Shown here: positions 36,653 through 42,355 of the stretch, piece by piece
Layout of the letters: every line of letters starts with the position of its first letter
Position numbering within the stretch: the first letter of the stretch is position 1
DNA from: Symbiodinium sp. CCMP2592
Taxonomy: Eukaryota > Sar > Dinophyceae > Suessiales > Symbiodiniaceae
Reading direction: 5' to 3'
NCBI GenBank assembly: GCA_905221615.1
Contig: CAJNDT010005913.1
Span: forward strand, 2,170,001-2,234,000
Length of the DNA: 64,000 nt
Made by a program: the position numbers and the translations under genes
The notes under the pieces: model-generated
What the model was told of the DNA's origin: nothing
What the model saw: the letters and a program-made list of their open reading frames with translations, nothing else
The model's database searches: none

Positions 36653-37162
36653 TCAAAGCGCCCGCCGAGCACGCAAGTACCGCAGCAACTCGTTCCGATC
36701 CCCGCTGCTCCGCGCACTCGACGCCAGCTCTCCAAGTCCCCCGCTCTGTGAACTCGCCTGCGCACTCATCGACGACCCCGCATGCACGCCGTGCTTCGGA
36801 CACGAGAACAAAAACGGCTTCCGCGCCTTAAGCTCCCGCACCGCCACTGTGACATCCGGCTCATCCATCTCACCGATCGTCGCCTCAGTCAACAAACACG
36901 CCGTCTCCAGATCCACTGTCCGCGCCGCCGTCAGCTCGCGTTCGATCTCCCCGCGCCGCTGCGTCGAGACCAGCGCCTCGTTCGCCGACGCAAGCTCCGA
37001 TTCCAGCTCACCAACCCTCGCCTGACACGCCGCGAGTTGCTCCTCCGCTTCCTCCGCTCGCGCTTTCCAGATCACTTCTTCGTTCAAAGCCACGCCATCT
37101 GTATCTCTTCCATCCGGCCCACCCTGATCAACAGGATCGCCGCCGACACCTTTCAAACTCAT
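36653..37162 (-). CDS. Coiled-coil scaffold-like protein of the capsid module
   Basis: A 169-residue protein dominated by a coiled coil (about residues 25-75, heptads of Ala, Glu, Leu, Gln) followed by a Ser/Gly/Ala-rich linker and a basic C-terminal helix (NELLRYLRARRAL). This build, and its place between portal and major capsid genes, fits a head-assembly scaffold. A CPKHG segment near residue 122 could bind metal. AAAGGAG eight bases upstream fixes the ATG at 37162. It is 29 bases after the portal stop. Confidence 0.68.
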   Translation of the reverse strand: MSLKGVGGDPVDQGGPDGRDTDGVALNEEVIWKARAEEAEEQLAACQARVGELESELASANEALVSTQRRGEIERELTAARTVDLETACLLTEATIGEMDEPDVTVAVRELKARKPFLFSCPKHGVHAGSSMSAQASSQSGGLGELASSARSSGDRNELLRYLRARRAL

Positions 37163-37191
37163 GCCAATCTCCTTTCGCAATTTTCAATCGA

Positions 37192-38694
37192 TCACACAAT
37201 CCCAGGATCCGATTCACCAAGCCCAAGCTCATCGAGCACCTGCTCCTCAGGAACCCCAAGCTCCACCTTCGCCTGCGCCGCGTCGAGCGTCTCCTCGTCC
37301 CCGATCGGACCCAGCGCCCCCCACACCACACGCACGCCGCGATCCGATTCAGAAACCCGCACGACCCCCGCCTCGTTTAGCGCCCTGAGCACCAGCATGC
37401 TCACCTGCTCGATCCCGCGCCCATACGTCACGCGCTTGCGCATCGTCTTCGCGATCAATCCCATCAGCGTCACGCGCAGCGCATTGGCGCTGCTCAGATT
37501 CCCAAGTTTCGCCTTGACCACACCCCCCGCCAGCGGAGGCACCCCAGATATCTTGTCCATTGCCTCTCGGATCTCCGCGATATGCGAGTCCTCACTCGGA
37601 CTGCTCGCATCACCACCAAACCCCACGATCGACGCCTCAGGATTATCCGTGCTCCACACCGTCCCAGGCCCAACCCCGCTCCCGTCAAACCCCTCGATCC
37701 CACGCGCCAGATACATCTTGAAACTCTGAAGCGTCACACGATTCGCACGATCACTCAGCCGCGTGTTGAGCTCATCCTGAAGCGGGATCAGCGCCTCAAC
37801 CTCACCCAAGCCCGCGTACACAAACGGCTGACTCATGTTCTGAATATGCACCACCGGCACCACATCACCAAGCACCGCTCGCGATCCACCCGACACAAAC
37901 TCCCCATCCTCAAACAACGACCACCCACCGCGATCAATCACCTCCGTCACCGTCGATCGCTTGCGAGCCGATCGCTCCTGCGAAGCCCCAACCAAACGCC
38001 CGAACCGATTCCGAAGCGAGTTCTTCCCGCCCTCATCAACCTCATTCAGCTCACGCTCAAAGTGAATCGCGTACCCATCAAGCTCGCGATAATCCGAATC
38101 ACTCACAATCGCCACCCCGCGCCGAGGCTCGATCGGCTCAATAGAAAACGCCTCATGCACCGTTTCCACACCCGCGCCCACAAGCAAGTCCTCATCAACC
38201 CGAAGCAGCAGATCCACATACCCGTACACATGCCCGAGCGTCGCGATGTCCTGCATCAGCGCAATCCCGCCGCTGTGCTCCCACACCCGCTCAATGATCC
38301 CCTCGATGACTTCCTGAACCCGCTCATCCTCCGCCAGCGACTCGATCCGCACCGGAGAGCCGAACATAAAGTCCACCATCGTCCCGACGCGCCACCCGAT
38401 ATCGTTCTCGATCACCACCTCGCGCCGCCCGCTCGGAGCGCTCACCCCATCCAGACTCGTCCCCGTCACACGTGTCGGAAGACCTCGCTCCTGCGCCATC
38501 CGATACCACCCCGTCTGACTCGCGCCCTGCACAGTCCCGCTGCGTCCGACCAGCTCGAGTGGGTTGCGGTAATACGCCCACAACTGTTCAAGCCGAGGCT
38601 TCACCCCGTGCTCGTGCTGCGCAATCAACGCCTGCACAAGCGCCCATCGTGATTGAGCATTTCCCGACAACCCACTCGATCCCTGGTCAGACAT
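37192..38694 (-). CDS. Phage-type portal protein (SPP1 gp6-like)
   Basis: A 500-residue portal protein, the dodecameric ring through which DNA enters a phage head. Diagnostic stretches are the clip/wing region GVKPRLEQLWAYYRNP, the DNA-channel segment with LIPLQDELNTRLSDRANRV, and the stem/crown motif EIREAMDKISGVPPLAGG followed by LGNLSSANALRVTL. Length fits SPP1-type portals. The ATG at 38694 is preceded by GAGGAGG. It is the first gene of the module. No terminase gene lies upstream, where it would be expected: the next genes are an 84-codon ORF and a phosphohexomutase, and a terminator separates them. Confidence 0.86.
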   Translation of the reverse strand: MSDQGSSGLSGNAQSRWALVQALIAQHEHGVKPRLEQLWAYYRNPLELVGRSGTVQGASQTGWYRMAQERGLPTRVTGTSLDGVSAPSGRREVVIENDIGWRVGTMVDFMFGSPVRIESLAEDERVQEVIEGIIERVWEHSGGIALMQDIATLGHVYGYVDLLLRVDEDLLVGAGVETVHEAFSIEPIEPRRGVAIVSDSDYRELDGYAIHFERELNEVDEGGKNSLRNRFGRLVGASQERSARKRSTVTEVIDRGGWSLFEDGEFVSGGSRAVLGDVVPVVHIQNMSQPFVYAGLGEVEALIPLQDELNTRLSDRANRVTLQSFKMYLARGIEGFDGSGVGPGTVWSTDNPEASIVGFGGDASSPSEDSHIAEIREAMDKISGVPPLAGGVVKAKLGNLSSANALRVTLMGLIAKTMRKRVTYGRGIEQVSMLVLRALNEAGVVRVSESDRGVRVVWGALGPIGDEETLDAAQAKVELGVPEEQVLDELGLGESDPGIV

Positions 38695-38760
38695 TCCCGC
38701 CTCCTCATCCCTGCGTGCATCCATTCACACGCTCACCCAATGGACCCAACGGACACCAGC

Positions 38761-38880
38761 GTGCGCACAAACCCCGTCACCCCACGCACACCCCGGCGCG
38801 CAAAGCACTGAAAACAAAGGCCTCAAATTTTTTGAGATTTTCGATTCGGCGCCAAATAACACCGCAAATCTGTGCGCACA
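38761..38880 (-). promoter_or_regulatory. Putative control region of the capsid module with repeated dyads
   Basis: The only non-coding stretch before the portal gene. It holds two copies of GTGCGCACAA (38761-38770 and 38872-38881), each with a perfect GTGCGCAC dyad, and the palindrome CTCAAA-ttt-TTTGAG at 38822-38836. These could be operators. No convincing -35/-10 pair was found. Confidence 0.35.
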
Positions 38881-38907
38881 AAAAACGGCGTTCCATCAAG
38901 AACGCCG
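38880..38907 (-). terminator. Terminator between the mutase operon and the capsid module
   Basis: On the minus strand an eight-base-pair stem (38907-38900 with 38893-38886), six-base loop and six T. It ends the phosphohexomutase/84-aa unit and separates it from the portal gene. Confidence 0.88.
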
Positions 38908-38932
38908 CTTCAAATCTTCAATCTGTCCGATC

Positions 38933-39187
38933 TCAGTCGATCACTTCGACCCGCGAGTGCTGATCCAGATTCACCACCACCAGCTCGCCGTCGTCCTTGC
39001 GGAGCTCAACCCGATCAAGCCACAGCTTCTTGTCACGCCCGTGCGCAAACCACGACCCCGTCTTCTGCTGACCCACCCGCAGCACAACCCCCTCCACGCT
39101 CGTCACCTCCGCAGAATCATGCAGCATCAACTGCTGAGTCACACGCACCTTCGAACCGATCTCGTAGTCTGTCACCATATCGCTCAT
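38933..39187 (-). CDS. Small beta-rich protein of unknown function
   Basis: An 84-residue cytoplasmic protein (EIGSKVRVTQQLMLHDSAEV, KLWLDRVELRKDDGELVVVN) that looks like a small beta barrel; no family recognised. The ATG overlaps the stop of the phosphohexomutase gene by four bases (ATGA), so it is coupled to it, and a terminator follows 25 bases downstream. It does not look like part of the capsid module. Confidence 0.72.
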   Translation of the reverse strand: MSDMVTDYEIGSKVRVTQQLMLHDSAEVTSVEGVVLRVGQQKTGSWFAHGRDKKLWLDRVELRKDDGELVVVNLDQHSRVEVID

Positions 39188-40689
39188 GCCCCCAGTATAT
39201 GCCCATCAATCTCCGCCGCCACACGCTCCGCCTCCGCCTTGCTCGGCGCCTCCACAATCACCCGCATGATCGGCTCTGTATTGCTCGCCCGCACATGCGC
39301 CCACACCCCACGCTCGTCCCAGTCAATCCGGATCCCGTCCTGCAGATCCACCCGGCACCCCGCCTGCCCGCTGTAGATCCCATCAAGATGCTTCACCACA
39401 GGCACCGCGTCCGCCTTGCTCGCCAGATCCGACTTCGCCTTCAGGATCGTGTACCCATTCCCCTTCACCTCATCCGTCGGCCCAAACGAGTTCACCATCT
39501 CCACAAGCTCACTTACCGACTTCCCAGTCCGCGCCATCAGCGACAGCACCAGCGCCATCCCCGAGAGCGAATCCCGCACATACGTCACCTCCGCCCAGAT
39601 CACCCCGCCGTTCCCCTCACCCCCCATCACCACATCCCGCCCCTGAGCCTCAAGCACCTTCATCTGCTCCACCACATTCGCCTCCCCCACCGCCGAGCGC
39701 ACCACCTCCGCGCCGTAATGAGCCGCGACATCATCAATCATCCGCGAAGTCGAAAGATTCACCACAAAGACAGGCTTCCCCTTCTTCAAATCCTGACCAC
39801 CACGCGCCTCCATCAACGCCATCGCGCACAGCACCAGCGTGTATTCCTCCCCGATGTACTCGCCGCGCTCGTCCACGATCGCGAGCCGATCCGCATCCGG
39901 ATCCTGCGCAAACCCCACGCTCGCCCCAACGCTGGGAACCACATCACACATCCCACCCTCGCCCGACAAGTTCTCCTTCGTCGGCTCAGGAGTATGCGGG
40001 AAGTCCCCAGACCCATCGCACGCGATCGGATACAACCGAACACCGATCCGCTCGAAGAAAGGCACCGCCATCGTCGAACCAGAACAGTTCACAGAATCCA
40101 GCACCACCGAAAGCTTCCCCACCTTCTTCGCAGGCTTCTCACCAGCAATCCGGAAAAACGAATCCGCCGCCCACGAAACATGCACACCCACCTCACTCGA
40201 ATGCGCCACCACAATCCCGCGCTCACGCACCTGTTCAGGTTCCCCCTCCATCTTCTCAAACAGCTCGATAATCTCCGCCGCTTCCGATGCAAGCGGCGCA
40301 CGCGACGCCGACCCAACCGTCCCCCGATCCAGCACGATGCACTTGAGCCCGTTCCACTGAGCCGGATTATGACTCGCCGTGATCACCATCCCCGCATCAC
40401 AGCACGGCGCCGAAGTCGCAACCCCAACCGTCGGCGTCGTCGCCGGACCCATTCGGATCACATCACACCCACTCCGAAGCAACCCCTCAACCGCCGCTTC
40501 TTCAATCACATCTCCGCCGCGACGACCATCACGACCCACCGTGACCACCATCGCATCGCCCTCTTCCCGATCCTGCCACAACCACTCCCCAAACGCCGCC
40601 GCGTACCGCATCGCAAGCTCAGGAGTCAGACTCTCCCCCACAATCCCACGAAGCCCACTCACACCCAAAATCAACGGCGAATCACCCAT
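39184..40689 (-). CDS. Phosphoglucosamine / phosphomanno-mutase family enzyme
   Basis: An alpha-D-phosphohexomutase that moves phosphate between C6 and C1 of a sugar (glucosamine, mannose or glucose), cytoplasmic. Seen: the phosphoserine loop ITASHNP (Ser106), the Mg2+ loop DPDADR, the sugar-binding GGEGNGG and the phosphate-binding RASNTEPIMR. Length of 501 residues is slightly above usual. The GEGNGG loop leans towards phosphoglucosamine (peptidoglycan/LPS precursor) or phosphomannose use; the choice is not decided by sequence alone. The ATG at 40689 has AAGGAG eight bases upstream. It overlaps the 84-residue gene by four bases. Confidence 0.9.
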   Translation of the reverse strand: MGDSPLILGVSGLRGIVGESLTPELAMRYAAAFGEWLWQDREEGDAMVVTVGRDGRRGGDVIEEAAVEGLLRSGCDVIRMGPATTPTVGVATSAPCCDAGMVITASHNPAQWNGLKCIVLDRGTVGSASRAPLASEAAEIIELFEKMEGEPEQVRERGIVVAHSSEVGVHVSWAADSFFRIAGEKPAKKVGKLSVVLDSVNCSGSTMAVPFFERIGVRLYPIACDGSGDFPHTPEPTKENLSGEGGMCDVVPSVGASVGFAQDPDADRLAIVDERGEYIGEEYTLVLCAMALMEARGGQDLKKGKPVFVVNLSTSRMIDDVAAHYGAEVVRSAVGEANVVEQMKVLEAQGRDVVMGGEGNGGVIWAEVTYVRDSLSGMALVLSLMARTGKSVSELVEMVNSFGPTDEVKGNGYTILKAKSDLASKADAVPVVKHLDGIYSGQAGCRVDLQDGIRIDWDERGVWAHVRASNTEPIMRVIVEAPSKAEAERVAAEIDGHILGA

Positions 40690-40749
40690 CACAAACACTC
40701 CTTTTTCTACTCCACCACTCTAGCCATCTCTCCCCCTACCCTTCCCCCT

Positions 40750-41031
40750 ATGCCTGAATCCATCCACAACTTCCTCTTCTCGTACTACGGCCTCGACTGG
40801 GCCGCCGCCGTCTTCATGTTCCTCTCCATGTACCGACTCGGAAAGCACCACAAAGACGGCTTCGTCTTCGCCGCACTCGCCTCCATCTGCTGGATCGCCT
40901 TCAACCTCATCGCCCACTCCGCCGCCGGTGTCGTCGCCAACCTCATCATCGCCATCATGGCCTTCCGCTCCCTCACCAGCTGGTCCAAAACGCACCCGTC
41001 TGTGTCAACCCAGCAAGATTCAAACGAGTAA
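40750..41031 (+). CDS. Small membrane protein
   Basis: A 93-residue protein with three predicted membrane helices (about residues 14-28, 37-53 and 59-75) and a hydrophilic Ser/Gln tail. Family unknown; the pattern of short helices with few charged residues recalls PnuC-type half-transporters, but nothing diagnostic is present. It starts at ATG 40750, divergent from the phosphohexomutase gene. A long open frame runs through this region upstream of the ATG, but it is antisense to the mutase gene and not coding. Confidence 0.65.
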   Translation: MPESIHNFLFSYYGLDWAAAVFMFLSMYRLGKHHKDGFVFAALASICWIAFNLIAHSAAGVVANLIIAIMAFRSLTSWSKTHPSVSTQQDSNE

Positions 41032-41104
41032 CCCTCTCCCCCCCGGGCTCAACTTTGGGGGGCGGGGGAGGTGCCCGCGTCTTCACGGTCGGAGGGGGTC
41101 TTAT

Positions 41105-41146
41105 CTTCCTCCCTCTCCCTCGGGGAGAGGGCCGGGGTGAGGGCTC
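41105..41146. repeat. 42-bp palindromic repeat, copy 1
   Basis: Contains CCCTCTCCCTCGGGGAGAGGG, an inverted repeat, followed by CCGGGGTGAGGGCTC. It matches the copy at 41565-41606 except at a few positions. The pair brackets the COG0720 gene at 41183. The sequence type is a widespread REP-like intergenic palindrome. Confidence 0.85.
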
Positions 41147-41182
41147 CCAACTCTCCGCCTTATCTCTTCCCTAAACTCCACC

Positions 41183-41560
41183 ATGTTTACGATCCAGGTC
41201 AACCACGAGTTCTGTGCCGCCCACGCCCTCTCACTCCTCGGTGCCCACGAACCCCTGCACGGCCACAACTTCAAAACCACCGCCACCATCCTCGGAGATC
41301 AACTCGACGACGACGGACTCCTCTGCGACTTCCACACCGTCCACGCCGAGCTCCTCGACGTCTGCCAGCCCTTCACCAACAACAACCTCAACGAAACCCC
41401 ACCCTTCGACACGCTCAACCCCACCGCCGAGCTCATCGCCAAACACATCGCCGACGAGCTCGCCTCACGCCTCGACCAAGCCCTCGCCCCCCACGCCAAG
41501 GTCCACTCAGTGAGCGTCACCGAAGCACCAGGATGCGTCGCGACCTACACCCGAACCTGA
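41183..41560 (+). CDS. Second COG0720 (QueD/PTPS-fold) protein, canonical Cys absent
   Basis: A 125-residue T-fold protein with the zinc His of AAHAL, HGH in HEPLHGHNFK, a DFHTVHAELLD acidic helix, the NPTAELIAKHIADEL helix and a late Glu in SVTEAPGCVATYTR. The QueD/PTPS catalytic motif CxxxHGH reads HxxxHGH here, so the usual Cys is His; a Cys does occur in FCAAH three residues before the first zinc His. It is therefore a paralog of the queD at 15957 with a different active site, possibly of PTPS-like or other pterin specificity. It is flanked by the 42-bp repeats. Confidence 0.8.
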   Translation: MFTIQVNHEFCAAHALSLLGAHEPLHGHNFKTTATILGDQLDDDGLLCDFHTVHAELLDVCQPFTNNNLNETPPFDTLNPTAELIAKHIADELASRLDQALAPHAKVHSVSVTEAPGCVATYTRT

Positions 41561-41564
41561 TTCA

Positions 41565-41606
41565 CTTCCTCCCTCTCCCCTGGGGAGAGGGCTGGGGTGA
41601 GGGCTC
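41565..41606. repeat. 42-bp palindromic repeat, copy 2
   Basis: Same 42-bp element as 41105-41146, with CCCCTGGGGAGAGGG at the centre. It lies five bases after the COG0720 stop and may act as a transcript-end hairpin. Confidence 0.85.
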
Positions 41607-41780
41607 TTAAGTCTCGCGCAGATAACGCGCCGGACCAACCCACCAACTCCGCACTACGTCCTGAGTTGTATCCACCAATCCACATCCCACCAAACTCGCC
41701 CCCTCCCCCCGCCGATCTCCATCCCAAAGGTCGCGAGCGCGGCCGCACCAACAGATCATCCAACCAAAGGGATCACACAC

Positions 41781-42299
41781 ATGTTCAACACACCATTCGC
41801 ATTCAACGGCTTCCAAGGCCAGTCATTCCCAGGCTTCCAAGGTTTCAACGGCTGGAACAACTGGAACTCGTTCAGCAACACCCCATGGTCGTTCAACAAC
41901 TGGAACTCCACCCCATGGAACTGGAACACCAACTCATTCGGTGGCTCCTTCCCATGGAACCAGTTCTTCAACGGATTCAACGGCTTCCAGAGCCAAGGAT
42001 TCCAAGGCCAGTCATTCCCAGGTTTCCAAGGCTTCAACAGCTTCTCCCCATGGTCACAGTCCTTCACCGGCTGGAACCAGTGGTCCCCATTCAACGCATG
42101 GAACTGGTTCAACACCCCATGGTCCTTCTTCGGAAACCAGTTCGGTAGCCAGTTCAACACCCCATTCGGATTCAACTGGTGGAACAACGAATCCGCACAG
42201 TCCGAAGCAGGCGCACCAAACTTCCAAGGTTCACCATTCGGCTTCAACCCATTCGCTGGTTTCAACCCATCAAACACCCCAGCGAACCAAGCAGCATAA
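41781..42299 (+). CDS. Phe/Asn/Trp/Gly-rich low-complexity protein
   Basis: A 172-residue protein built from only 11 amino-acid types (M, F, N, T, P, A, G, Q, S, W, E). By hand count it has 34 Phe, 31 Asn and 15 Trp, and no Lys, Arg, Asp, His, Leu, Ile, Val, Cys or Tyr; the only charges are two Glu near residues 137 and 142. A block GFQGQSFPGFQGFN occurs twice (about residues 10-23 and 73-86), mirrored in the DNA. No signal peptide or membrane helix. It is expected to be disordered and aromatic-sticky (condensate, coat or adhesive; inference). A purine-rich site precedes the ATG and a strong terminator follows, arguing for a real expressed gene. Confidence 0.82.
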   Translation: MFNTPFAFNGFQGQSFPGFQGFNGWNNWNSFSNTPWSFNNWNSTPWNWNTNSFGGSFPWNQFFNGFNGFQSQGFQGQSFPGFQGFNSFSPWSQSFTGWNQWSPFNAWNWFNTPWSFFGNQFGSQFNTPFGFNWWNNESAQSEAGAPNFQGSPFGFNPFAGFNPSNTPANQAA

Positions 42300-42326
42300 A
42301 CAACCACAACTTGCTTGCACACAGAG

Positions 42327-42351
42327 ACCTCGATTCATGTCGGGGTTTTTT
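42327..42351 (+). terminator. Rho-independent terminator after the low-complexity gene
   Basis: Stem 42327-42333 / 42340-42346 (one G-T pair), six-base loop and a run of six T, 27 bases after the stop at 42299. Confidence 0.85.
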
Positions 42352-42355
42352 AGTA

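Noticed and set aside
35311..38652. Several plus-strand open frames of 150-350 codons across the capsid module
   Set aside because: All are antisense to portal and capsid genes, with His/Arg/Pro-rich low-complexity products.
33619..38907. A complete prophage
   Set aside because: No terminase, tail, integrase, repressor, replication or lysis enzyme genes, and no att-like direct repeats were seen at the edges. The region is kept as a partial or domesticated module.
38872..40749. A long plus-strand open frame (over 600 codons) across the phosphohexomutase region
   Set aside because: It is antisense to a well-supported enzyme, its protein is Arg/His/Pro-rich with no family features, and only its last 94 codons (40750-41031) look like a gene.
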